DNA of 23,146 nucleotides from the NCBI GenBank assembly GCA_025936205.1, contig JAICTU010000085.1, forward strand, positions 1-23,146. The letters run 5' to 3'. A program made the position numbers and the translations under genes. The notes below the pieces were generated by a model. That model did no database searches, was not told the DNA's origin, and saw only the letters and a list, made by a program, of their open reading frames with translations. Below are positions 15,202 to 22,464 of the stretch, in pieces. The stretch comes from Polyangiaceae bacterium. Lineage in GTDB: Bacteria; Myxococcota; Polyangia; Polyangiales; Polyangiaceae. Position 1 is the first letter of the stretch. Each line of letters starts with the position of its first letter.

Positions 15202-16401
15202 TCAGATGCCGTCCGTGGGCTGGCGCGTCACGTGCACCTGACCTGCCAGCCGCGGGCTCACCCAGACCTTGTTGTTCGCGTCCACGATCACCACGCCGAC
15301 GCCCGGAGTGGCCTCGGCTAGCTCCAGCCCGCGCTTGGGTCCCAAGATGAAGACAGCATCGTCGATCGCATCGGCGGTCGTGGCGTCCTCGGCCCAGACT
15401 GTCACGCTGCGTGAGGCCGTTGCTGGATAGCCCGTATGCGGGTCGATGATGTGATGGTAGCGGCGGTTACCGATCACGTACGAGCGGGCGTAGTCACCCG
15501 CCGTCGAGAAGGCGTGATCGGTGAGCTCGATGGTGGCGAAGAACTGGCCCTGGGGAGCCCGCGGGTCTTGGATGCCGCTCACCCACGGGGAACCATCCGG
15601 CTTTCTGCCGGATCCATACAGGTCACCCCCTGCCTGCACCAGGAAGCTCTGGATGCCCGCCTTCTTCAGCACGTCGGCGGCGCGATCGACGATGTATCCC
15701 TTGGCGATCCCGCCCAGCCCGATCTTGTAACCCGCGGGAATCCGCACTGCGCGTTGCGACGCGTCGAGCTCGACCTTCCGATAGTCGACGAAGCGGCGGC
15801 GCCGTTCGATCTCCGCCTTCGATGGGACCTTGGGCTCCGATTCGGCGGCACTGCCAAACTTCCACACGTCACTCATCACTTGGAACGTGATGTCAAAGGC
15901 GCCCTGGGAAGCTCTGCCGGCGTCCAGCCCGCTACGGATCACCGCGAAGGTCTCTGACCCGACCTTCACCCACTGGCCCGGGCTGAGGTTGATTTGGCCG
16001 ACCTCACTGTCGTTGCGCCACTCGCTGAGGATGCCCTCCAAGCGCCGGATCTCGTCCAGCGCCCGCGACATCGCAGCGCGCACGGCCGCCACGTCCACGC
16101 GCTCGTTCGTGTACGCGATGAAGTGAACGTTCGTGCCCATCGCCTCGTCTTGAAGATCGACCTTGTCGGGGCCTGGGCTGCCGCCGGAAGCCGAAGCCTG
16201 AGCGACGGCGGGCTCGGGCCGGGAGTTCTCGGCGGGCGAACCTGCCGGTGCGGTGGTCGCCGTCGGACTCGCCTCGCCACTCGGGCCAGGTACCTTTTCA
16301 GCCACCGGACGGCTGCAGCCGCCGAGCAGCAGGAGCACCAAGTTGAACGCGAAGCGGTCCAGCCACGGTCGCCGCCTGGGAAGGGTTCTTCGTTGTCGCA
16401 T
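15202..16401 (-). CDS. apbE: FAD:protein FMN transferase (ApbE), lipoprotein
   Basis: A 399-residue member of the ApbE family, which splits FAD and links FMN through a phosphoester to Thr or Ser of exported redox proteins. Start ATG 16401 gives an Arg-rich n-region, a hydrophobic core and lipobox LLGGC (Cys29), typical of periplasm-facing ApbE. A Pro/Ala/Ser linker runs to about 85. The catalytic domain begins at EAMGTNVHF and includes GGIAKGYIVDRA, LVQAGGDLYGSG, HHIIDPHTGYPA and the Mg-binding DATTADAIDDAV segment. The frame continues 31 codons upstream but without an export signal. The gene diverges from a DUF2271-like lipoprotein that carries a flavinylation-type motif, its probable substrate. 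Confidence 0.93.
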   Translation of the reverse strand: MRQRRTLPRRRPWLDRFAFNLVLLLLGGCSRPVAEKVPGPSGEASPTATTAPAGSPAENSRPEPAVAQASASGGSPGPDKVDLQDEAMGTNVHFIAYTNERVDVAAVRAAMSRALDEIRRLEGILSEWRNDSEVGQINLSPGQWVKVGSETFAVIRSGLDAGRASQGAFDITFQVMSDVWKFGSAAESEPKVPSKAEIERRRRFVDYRKVELDASQRAVRIPAGYKIGLGGIAKGYIVDRAADVLKKAGIQSFLVQAGGDLYGSGRKPDGSPWVSGIQDPRAPQGQFFATIELTDHAFSTAGDYARSYVIGNRRYHHIIDPHTGYPATASRSVTVWAEDATTADAIDDAVFILGPKRGLELAEATPGVGVVIVDANNKVWVSPRLAGQVHVTRQPTDGI

Positions 16402-16428
16402 GCCTTTGAAGTTCCGCCGACAGTGACG

Positions 16429-16473
16429 AGCTTTTCCAAAACGGCGCATTGCGCAAGCTTTTCGAGTCAAAAG
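16429..16473. promoter_or_regulatory. Repeats in the apbE/DUF2271 divergent region
   Basis: AGCTTTTC occurs at 16429-16436 and 16456-16463. The palindrome TTGCGCAA (16449-16456) lies between them, and CTTTT/AAAAG (16458-16462 and 16469-16473) form a short inverted repeat. This AT-richer patch sits in the 201-base gap shared by apbE and the DUF2271-like gene, so it may hold a common operator. No sigma-factor motif is clear. Confidence 0.3.
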
Positions 16474-16602
16474 TTCGCCGCAACCGCGGCACACCTACAT
16501 CCGGGGTGAGCCGGTGCGGAGCGTGAAGCGGGAGAATTCGCACATTGAACGCAGAAAGTCTGCCTGCCTTCCGCCGCTGCCGGGCACCAAGTACACCGAT
16601 CG

Positions 16603-17463
16603 ATGCGAGCTCCACAAATCCAAACGCTTCGACGCTCCCGTGCGCTGCTGCTGCTGCTCAGCAGCGGAACTGCTTGGGTCGGGTGCAACGCCTCGTACGA
16701 GCCCGAACCGCAGTTTTGGCCCAACCTGGGCCCGGTGAGCTTCGGCATCGGCTCGTCGGGGGATGCCGGCGCGGATCCCACGCCTTCCGTGTCCGGAGAT
16801 CCAGAAGCCGACGAGGAGATGGGGAGCGCCGGCATTGCAGCCGTTGGCGGCTCGGCCGGTGCCGCCAGCAGCAATCGTTCGGCAGGCGGCGCGAGCGCGA
16901 TCCTCGGAAGCCCCACTGGCGCAAGCTCCATGGGCGCAAGCTCCATGGGCGCAAGCTCGACCGGCGGAAGCTCGACCGGCGGGAGTGGTGCAATCGCAAC
17001 CGGCGGCGCCACCGCCACCGATGGCTCGACCTGTTCGCTGAGCGTGTCCGTGACGACCACGGCACCCGGCGGCAAATACCAACCGCGGAACGTCGGCGCG
17101 ATCTGGATCGCCGATGACGCAGGCGTCTTCATCAAGTCGCTCGACGTCTGGGGCAACCGGCGCTTGTCGCACGTCACGGCCTGGACTGCTGCAACCAAAG
17201 CGGCGGGGGTCCCGGGCAACAAGGTGGACGCGGTTTCGTCCGCCACGCTGACGGCGCACCGGGCGCACAACGTGAGCTGGAACTGCGAAGACTACAACGG
17301 TCAGGTCGTGCCAGACGGGACGTATCGGGTCTACTTCGAAGTGACGGATTCGAACAACTCCGGTCCGAATCACTTCGAGACCTTCACCAAGGGTCCCACG
17401 CCGGCCACCGCGCAAGCCAACGCGACCAACTTCAACGGCATCGTTCTCACGTTCACGCCATGA
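16603..17463 (+). CDS. DUF2271-like lipoprotein, probable FMN carrier
   Basis: A 286-residue exported protein. The signal segment ends in WVGC (Cys28), followed by a long Ser/Gly/Ala linker that includes four 5-residue repeats (about 107-126). The C-terminal domain (about 144-286) resembles DUF2271: AIWIADDAGVFIKSLDVWGNR, then DAVSSATLTAH at 209-219 and NVSWNCEDYNGQVVPDGTYRVYFEV. D-x-x-S-[SG]-A-T is the motif that ApbE modifies, so Thr215 is the expected FMN attachment site. It diverges from apbE, and its stop overlaps the start of the DUF4266 gene (ATGA), so it leads an operon with DUF4266 and DUF3570. It likely carries electrons outside the cytoplasm. The family call is from pattern memory; the motif is directly visible. 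Confidence 0.75.
   Translation: MRAPQIQTLRRSRALLLLLSSGTAWVGCNASYEPEPQFWPNLGPVSFGIGSSGDAGADPTPSVSGDPEADEEMGSAGIAAVGGSAGAASSNRSAGGASAILGSPTGASSMGASSMGASSTGGSSTGGSGAIATGGATATDGSTCSLSVSVTTTAPGGKYQPRNVGAIWIADDAGVFIKSLDVWGNRRLSHVTAWTAATKAAGVPGNKVDAVSSATLTAHRAHNVSWNCEDYNGQVVPDGTYRVYFEVTDSNNSGPNHFETFTKGPTPATAQANATNFNGIVLTFTP
16921..16980 (+). repeat. Four 15-bp tandem repeats in the linker
   Basis: Four 15-bp units lie head to tail. The first two are identical (GCAAGCTCCATGGGC), the third is GCAAGCTCGACCGGC and the fourth differs from it by one base. They encode Gly-Ala/Gly-Ser-Ser-Met/Thr-Gly type repeats in the lipoprotein linker. Confidence 0.85.
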
Positions 17464-17678
17464 AGCTGAGAAATATCCTGAGCAGCGGCTTGGTTCTGCT
17501 GCTGCTCCTGGGTCCCGCCGGTTGCGCCGGACTGAAGCCTTACGAGCGTGGAAAGCTCGCGCATCCCACGATGTTGCTCGGTGATCTGTCGCGAGCCGGT
17601 CCCGCGCATGTGTACGCCATTCATGAAGGTGCCGTTGGTGGTGATTCGGGTGCCAAAGGCGGATGCGGCTGTAACTGA
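17460..17678 (+). CDS. DUF4266 mini-lipoprotein
   Basis: A 72-residue protein. The signal peptide MKLRNILSSGLVLLLLLGPAGC carries lipobox PAGC (Cys22), so the mature protein is only about 51 residues. It contains the family features KPYERGKLAHPTM and the C-terminal Gly-rich end GGDSGAKGGCGCN, with two Cys three and one residues before the last Asn. In gene clusters I know, DUF4266 accompanies DUF3570 barrels, ApbE and thioredoxin-like proteins, as here. The paired Cys could bind a metal, form a disulfide with the TlpA-like partner or be modified; function is undetermined. The start overlaps the preceding stop (ATGA). Confidence 0.87.
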   Translation: MKLRNILSSGLVLLLLLGPAGCAGLKPYERGKLAHPTMLLGDLSRAGPAHVYAIHEGAVGGDSGAKGGCGCN

Positions 17679-19290
17679 TCGGTCATGCCGGGTCGTTGTT
17701 CTGCGCTGCGTGCTGGCCGTGCTGCTCGTGTTGAGCACGCAGATCCTCCGGTCCGCTGCGGCGGCCCCGGCAAATCAGGATCCAGGCGCAGACAGCAGCA
17801 CGGGCGCGACCTCGACGGCTCGGAAACGCTCGGCCCCCAAGGCCAAGAAGAGTACAGCCCAGACCCGCAAACGCTCCGCCTCGAGATCGCGGAAGGGCTC
17901 CAAGGCGAACGCGCGAAAGCGCCCCAAGGCGCGCCCTGTAGAGGCGGTAGCGACCGAGAGCGCCATACCGGCAGCCGTCCCGGGCTCACCCAGCGAGGAA
18001 GCCACGCCGGCCGCAGAAGTAAGCACAGAGGCCGCGCCCATGGAGCCGAGTTCTGCCAGCACCGCGCGCGAGCCTGTGGCCGCGACGGAAGCGCCAGCGC
18101 CCGTAGCGACGGAGCCCGGCGATAGGGTCATGGCGGAACCGACGACCCGCGACGGGTCGACGCCCATCGCTCCGAGTCCGCGCTCCCGAGGAGGGCCCGC
18201 GGCCCATGTCTCGCTGGAGACGTCGGGTTACCTGGATACCGATCATGTGAGCGTACTGAGCCCGACCGTCTCCGCCGGGCTCACGGACGACGTGAGCGGT
18301 TGGTCGGTGAATGGTCACTACTTGGTCGACGTCGTGAGCGCTGCCTCCGTGGACATCGTCTCGACCGCGTCCCCGCACTGGACCGAGGTACGCCACGCCG
18401 GCGGCGTATCGGGAAGCGCGGCCTTCGATCCGGTCACGCTGGGCGCGTCCGCAGTGGTCTCTCGGGAGCCCGACTACCTGTCCATCACGGGCGGAGCCAC
18501 GCTGAGCCTCGATCTGCTCGACAAGAACCTGACTCCGTACCTCGCCTATTCGCGCGAACAAGACTCGGTGGGGCGCACTGACCTTCCCCACGAGTACTGG
18601 CACTCCAAGCACGTGAACAACCTGCAGCTGGGAGTCACCGTGGTGCTCAGCCGGTCGACCATCGGCAGCATCCAGTGGGACGGCAGCTTTGAGCGCGGCT
18701 ATCTCGCCAAGCCCTATCGCTATGTACCGCTCTTTGCCCCCGGGCAGGCTGCTTCGATCCCCGCGGGTGCCTCGATCGATGACGTCAATCGGCTCCGCCT
18801 GAGCTTGCGCCCCGATGAGCAAGTACCCGACTCGCGAGATCGCCATGCCCTCAGCGCTCATCTCGCGCACCGCGGCGATGCCTCTACTCTGCGCCTGGAC
18901 GAGCGCCTGTATACTGACGACTGGGGCGTGCTGGCGGCGACCAGCGAGCTCCGCTACATCATCGACGCGCGTCGCTGGCTGGAGTTGTGGCCACACTTGC
19001 GCCATCACATCCAGGGCGCGGCACGTTTCTGGCGGCGCGCCTATGAGGCCACTCCTGGCCCCGATGGCGCCCTGGGTGTGCCGGTTCTTCGCACCGGCAA
19101 TCGCGAACTTGGTCCGCTCCAGACCATCACCCTCGGTGGTGGCGTCCGCCTGAAGCTAGCAGAACCGCCAGGCAACCAGTGGGATCTGGTGTTCGAGTTT
19201 GATGCAGGGCGCACGAGCTTCAGCGACGCGCTCTACATCAGCGAGCGCTTCATGGGCTACTCGACCCTCGCTGTGGAGGCGACGTTCTGA
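17623..19290 (+). CDS. DUF3570 outer-membrane beta-barrel protein
   Basis: The C-terminal 370 or so residues show DUF3570 features: SGYLDTDHVSVLSPTVSAGL, YLVDVVSAASVDIVSTASPH, TEVRHAGG, alternating amphipathic strands and a terminal Phe (VEATF), typical of outer-membrane barrels. Before it lies a hydrophobic export segment (VLRCVLAVLLVLS), then a Lys/Arg-rich stretch resembling histone H1-like tails (about 17810-17935), then an Ala/Glu/Pro linker. The start is uncertain: ATG 17623 overlaps the DUF4266 gene by 56 bases and gives a long n-region, while GTG 17710 follows it but gives an uncharged n-region. It probably forms the outer-membrane part of the flavin/DUF4266 system; the cargo or partner is unknown. 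A hairpin follows the stop. Confidence 0.85.
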   Translation: MKVPLVVIRVPKADAAVTDRSCRVVVLRCVLAVLLVLSTQILRSAAAAPANQDPGADSSTGATSTARKRSAPKAKKSTAQTRKRSASRSRKGSKANARKRPKARPVEAVATESAIPAAVPGSPSEEATPAAEVSTEAAPMEPSSASTAREPVAATEAPAPVATEPGDRVMAEPTTRDGSTPIAPSPRSRGGPAAHVSLETSGYLDTDHVSVLSPTVSAGLTDDVSGWSVNGHYLVDVVSAASVDIVSTASPHWTEVRHAGGVSGSAAFDPVTLGASAVVSREPDYLSITGGATLSLDLLDKNLTPYLAYSREQDSVGRTDLPHEYWHSKHVNNLQLGVTVVLSRSTIGSIQWDGSFERGYLAKPYRYVPLFAPGQAASIPAGASIDDVNRLRLSLRPDEQVPDSRDRHALSAHLAHRGDASTLRLDERLYTDDWGVLAATSELRYIIDARRWLELWPHLRHHIQGAARFWRRAYEATPGPDGALGVPVLRTGNRELGPLQTITLGGGVRLKLAEPPGNQWDLVFEFDAGRTSFSDALYISERFMGYSTLAVEATF

Positions 19291-19326
19291 GCCATGAGTG
19301 GCCCGCGTCGACTTCGCCCCGATCTC

Positions 19327-19364
19327 GGCTGGCGGCGGAGAGCCGTGACTCCCGCTCGCCAGCC
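19327..19364. terminator. Bidirectional terminator between DUF3570 and the TlpA-like gene
   Basis: GGCTGGCG (19327-19334) pairs with CGCCAGCC (19357-19364), and the stem continues imperfectly inward with GCGG against CCGC. The hairpin sits in the 87-base gap between two converging genes. No T-run is present, as is common in high-GC genomes. Confidence 0.5.
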
Positions 19365-19377
19365 AGACCAGTCCGCT

Positions 19378-19956
19378 CTAGTTCGCCGCAGCGAGCTCGA
19401 GCAACTGCGCCTCGATCTTCTTCATGTCGGCCCGCTCGAAACCGGCGTTCACTTGCCGAACCACACCGCCGCGATCGATCACGTAGGAGGTCGGCATCTT
19501 GGGCGGCTTGAAGTGATCCGCCATTTTTTGCTCCGGGTCGTGCCCCAGTGTGAGCGACCAAGCGCTCTTGCGCGTGAGGAATTGCTCCGCGTCCGCCTGG
19601 CTCTCGTCGATGGACAGGCCGATCACCTCGATCCCCTTGTCCTTCAAGCGGACGGCCATGTCGTCCAGCAACGGCAGCTCCTCCTGGCAAGGAGCACACC
19701 ACGATGCCCAGAAGTCCAAGAGCACGACCTTCCCGCGAAGCGAGCTCAGCTGGAGCGTGCCGTTGCCTCGCAGGACCGTGAACTCGCTCTCCGGCGCGGG
19801 TTGGCCGATGACCGAAGCACCATCAGCAGGCGAATTGGCTGCGGGTCGAGCGGCGCCGCAGGCCGAAGCCAGCATCAACGCACCCACCGACAGCAGCGCA
19901 CGCAGGCTGAAAGTGAGCGTACGCGAGCCGAGCCCAGTCAGAACATTGGTTCTCAT
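19378..19956 (-). CDS. TlpA/ResA-like thioredoxin lipoprotein
   Basis: A 192-residue protein with start ATG 19956 behind an excellent ribosome-binding site (AAGGAGAGG). The signal peptide ends in LASAC (Cys33, lipid anchor). A thioredoxin fold follows: PAPESEFTVLRGNG, LSSLRGKVVLLDFWASW, active site WCAPC (Cys87, Cys90), GLSIDES, and cis-Pro in KMPTSYVIDRGG. TlpA/ResA-type proteins reduce disulfides outside the cytoplasm, often in apocytochrome c or copper-protein maturation, and receive electrons from DsbD/CcdA-type carriers. A DsbD-like gene lies 1.1 kb away, and several neighbouring lipoproteins have CxxCH sites that need reduced cysteines. It could instead reduce the paired Cys of DUF4266. 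Confidence 0.92.
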   Translation of the reverse strand: MRTNVLTGLGSRTLTFSLRALLSVGALMLASACGAARPAANSPADGASVIGQPAPESEFTVLRGNGTLQLSSLRGKVVLLDFWASWCAPCQEELPLLDDMAVRLKDKGIEVIGLSIDESQADAEQFLTRKSAWSLTLGHDPEQKMADHFKPPKMPTSYVIDRGGVVRQVNAGFERADMKKIEAQLLELAAAN

Positions 19957-20022
19957 GTGCAGTCCTCTCCTTCTCATCGCCGGCCAGAGCACAATGCGCT
20001 CGTGCCGAAGGCTGCTACCAGA

Positions 20023-20574
20023 GTGTTAGCTAGCACATCTTCGCGACCGTCGACCACGTTGCTGCGCTTACTATCCAGCGCGCTGCTGATCGCCGCTCTG
20101 TGGAGTTGCGCTGATCCGGCGAGAGACCGAGCCATCGAGGCGCTCGGCCCGGAAGCGCCCGGTGTGAAAGAAGGCCCCCTACATCGTCCAGGCCAGCCTT
20201 GTCTGCTTTGCCATGACGACGCAGGTAATGCCCCGCCGTTCTCTGTGGCGGGCACCGTTTACATCGAGGCTGATTCGCTCAGACCGATCGAGGATGTGAC
20301 GGTCAGTCTCATCGACGCGCTGGGAGGGACGTTCTCCGCGACGACGAACTGCGCGGGGAACTTCTTTGTACGACCTCGAGAGTACTCATTGGAGGGACCC
20401 ATCTGGATCAACATGCAGCGCGAGCAAGTGTTCCGGGAGATGGACACGCCAGTGTACCGAGATGGTTCCTGCGCCGGCTGCCACGGCGATCCCATAGGGC
20501 CAGCGTCCGCTGGTCACGTCTTTTTGATCGACGATCCCGAGGTCGAGGAAGTGCCGGTCAGCCAATGCCGTTGA
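20023..20574 (+). CDS. Diheme c-type cytochrome lipoprotein
   Basis: A 183-residue exported protein with two heme attachment sites, CLLCH (Cys60-His64) and CAGCH (Cys150-His154), separated by an 85-residue beta-rich insert. That insert (VAGTVYIEADSLRPIEDVTV, NCAGNFFV) looks like an Ig-like or carboxypeptidase-regulatory sandwich. The signal segment ends in ALWSC (Cys29). The start is uncertain: GTG 20023 has GAAGG 11 bases upstream and GTG 20002 is an in-frame alternative. Axial ligands other than the CxxCH histidines are not obvious; there are few Met and extra His residues. Its stop overlaps the start of the next heme-type gene by 10 bases, so the two are an operon. It diverges from the TlpA-like gene. 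Confidence 0.82.
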   Translation: MLASTSSRPSTTLLRLLSSALLIAALWSCADPARDRAIEALGPEAPGVKEGPLHRPGQPCLLCHDDAGNAPPFSVAGTVYIEADSLRPIEDVTVSLIDALGGTFSATTNCAGNFFVRPREYSLEGPIWINMQREQVFREMDTPVYRDGSCAGCHGDPIGPASAGHVFLIDDPEVEEVPVSQCR

Positions 20575-21095
20575 GGACTCGATGTTCGGTCTGGGGCTGC
20601 TGCGGGCTGCTGCTCCTGCTCATGGATTGTGGCCCTGGCCTGGAAGCTCAGACCCGCGAGCACGATGCCGTGCTCGCCGCGCCCGCGGTGGCCGACTTCC
20701 CTGCCGTGGGCGATGCGCTGGAGGTGAGCTGCGGAACGCTCGACTGCCACGGACAGGTCGGACGCAATCTGCGCGTCTACGGGTATGGCGGGCTCCGGCT
20801 GTCGGCACCCGATACTCCCGCCGGCGATCCGACCACCGAGCTCGAGTACCTCTCCTCTTACGTGTCGCTCGTCAGTCTGGAGCCGGAGGCGCTCTCGGAG
20901 GTCGTCGCGTTGCAGTCGGATCCCAATCAGCTCTCACTGGTGCGCAAGACCCGCGGCATCGAGCATCACAAGGGCGGGCAGCGAGCGCGGACCGGGGACA
21001 GCCTGGACCGCTGCATCGTGCTGTGGCTGACCGGAAAGTTTGATCCCGCCCCCTGTGCGGACGTCGTCGATGCTCCCCGCCCCAACAGCCAATGA
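20565..21095 (+). CDS. Lipoprotein with CX4CH heme-like motif
   Basis: A 176-residue exported protein. The N-terminus has a strongly hydrophobic run (GLLLLLMDCGPG) with Cys22 as possible lipid-anchor site, although Asp before it makes a poor lipobox. The segment SCGTLDCHGQ (Cys56, Cys61, His62) is CX4CH, one or two residues longer than ordinary heme motifs, in a context (VSCGTLDCHG, NLRVYGYGGLR) very like c-type cytochrome segments. Downstream conserved-looking features are LEPEALSEV, RKTRGIEHHKGG and DRCIVLWLTG. It overlaps the diheme gene by 10 bases and the DsbD start is 10 bases after its stop, so all three are probably one operon. Noncanonical heme binding is likely but unproven. Confidence 0.75.
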   Translation: MPLRTRCSVWGCCGLLLLLMDCGPGLEAQTREHDAVLAAPAVADFPAVGDALEVSCGTLDCHGQVGRNLRVYGYGGLRLSAPDTPAGDPTTELEYLSSYVSLVSLEPEALSEVVALQSDPNQLSLVRKTRGIEHHKGGQRARTGDSLDRCIVLWLTGKFDPAPCADVVDAPRPNSQ

Positions 21096-21105
21096 GGCCC
21101 TGGCC

Positions 21106-22422
21106 ATGATTTCATCCCATACCCAGTCACGCATCCCGCGCGCTCTCCTGCTGAGTTCGCTCCTGTTGGCAACTCTGGCACCCGGCAAAGCACTCGCAGC
21201 CGGACCCGACCTCTTTCAACAAGGGCTCGCACGGGGTCCGCTCTACGCCGCCCTGACCGCGTTCCTGGGGGGGCTGTTGGTGTGCTTGACCCCCTGCGTC
21301 TATCCAATGGTCGCCATCACGGTCAGCGTATTCGGCGCACGCAGCGATAGCTCGCGCCGGCAGGCGATGGGCTTGTCCACCGCATTCGTGCTCGGCATCG
21401 CAGCGATGTTCACGCCGCTTGGCTTGATCGCCGGGCTCACGGGCAGCTTGTTCGGCTCGGCGCTCTCCAATCCCTGGGTGACGACGCTGATCGCTCTGGT
21501 GTTCCTGGGCCTGGCGGCGTCGATGTTCGGCGCGTTCGAGTTCATGCTGCCGAGCAGCGTTACCAATCGCCTGGCTCGGGTGGGCGGCGCCGGTTACGGA
21601 GGAGCATTCCTGATCGGTCTGGTGAGCGGACTGGTCGCCGCCCCCTGCACGGGGCCCGTGCTCACGGGCATCTTGCTCTGGATCGGCAAGACGCGCAGCG
21701 CAGGGCTCGGCTCGCTCGTGCTGTTTGCCTTCTCAGTCGGTCTCGGCATTCCTTTCTGGTTGGTAGGCACGTTCGCCGTCAAGCTACCGAGAGCGGGCCG
21801 CTGGATGCTGTGGACGAAGTCATTCTTTGGCATCGTGCTCGCCGTTCTGGCGCTCTACTTTCTGCAGAATGCCGTGCGTCCTCTGGCCAGCTTCGCGCAC
21901 TGGGGTGGCTCGAAGCCGGCCCTGGCAGGTGCCTTGCTGGTGGCGGGCATCCTGCTCGGTGCCATTCACCTGTCTTTCGACGCGGAGCGAATCGTGCGCT
22001 GGCGTAAGGCGGCAGGCGTCTCGAGTGCAATCTGCGGCTCACTCCTGCTCGTGGCTTGGCTCGAAGCGCCGCAGGCCCAGCTGCGCTGGGAGCACTCGGA
22101 GGCCACGGCGACAGTGCGCGCGGCGACGGAAGCAAAACCGCTGCTCCTCGACTTCACCGCGGAGTGGTGCGGGGCCTGCAAGGAGCTGGCCCGGCACACG
22201 TTCGCCGATCCGACCGTGATGCAGGAAGCTTCTCGCTTCGTCGCCGTGCAGGTGGACGCGACCTCCGACGACGACCCGGCCATCGATCAAATCAAGGACA
22301 AGTACGGCGTGGTCGGCTTGCCCACCGTCATTCTGCTGGGCGCCAACGGTCAGGAGCGCGCGCGCATTACCGAGTTCGTTCCGCCCGAGCAATTTCTGAG
22401 CACGCTGCGCGCCGTGAATTGA
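21106..22422 (+). CDS. dsbD: DsbD-type thiol:disulfide carrier (beta and gamma domains)
   Basis: A 438-residue membrane protein starting at ATG 21106 (TGAGG upstream). A signal-like segment (residues 11-33) is followed by a DsbD transmembrane domain of eight predicted helices. Redox Cys are in CLTPCVYP (Cys60, Cys64) and AAPCTGP (Cys181). The C-terminal thioredoxin domain (about 335-438) has active site EWCGACKE (Cys355, Cys358). DsbD takes electrons from cytoplasmic thioredoxin and delivers them outward. The usual N-terminal alpha domain is absent here but appears as the next gene. It probably supplies reducing power to the TlpA-like protein, to heme attachment in the local lipoproteins and perhaps to DUF4266. 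Confidence 0.93.
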   Translation: MISSHTQSRIPRALLLSSLLLATLAPGKALAAGPDLFQQGLARGPLYAALTAFLGGLLVCLTPCVYPMVAITVSVFGARSDSSRRQAMGLSTAFVLGIAAMFTPLGLIAGLTGSLFGSALSNPWVTTLIALVFLGLAASMFGAFEFMLPSSVTNRLARVGGAGYGGAFLIGLVSGLVAAPCTGPVLTGILLWIGKTRSAGLGSLVLFAFSVGLGIPFWLVGTFAVKLPRAGRWMLWTKSFFGIVLAVLALYFLQNAVRPLASFAHWGGSKPALAGALLVAGILLGAIHLSFDAERIVRWRKAAGVSSAICGSLLLVAWLEAPQAQLRWEHSEATATVRAATEAKPLLLDFTAEWCGACKELARHTFADPTVMQEASRFVAVQVDATSDDDPAIDQIKDKYGVVGLPTVILLGANGQERARITEFVPPEQFLSTLRAVN

Positions 22423-22464
22423 ACCGAGTCACTCGAAGTGTTCCGCCCGAAGAAGGAGACCTCC

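Noticed and set aside
17685..18125. A 146-codon Arg/Gly-rich frame inside the DUF3570 gene
   Set aside because: Out of frame with the barrel; the DUF3570 frame has the export segment and family motifs, so this is a shadow.
19961..19973. A 13-base exact match to the tRNA-Leu 3' end (AGTCCTCTCCTTC), considered as the missing attR
   Set aside because: It coincides with the ribosome-binding site of the TlpA-like gene read from the other strand, does not extend to the acceptor end, and would put 11 kb of apparently chromosomal genes inside the element.
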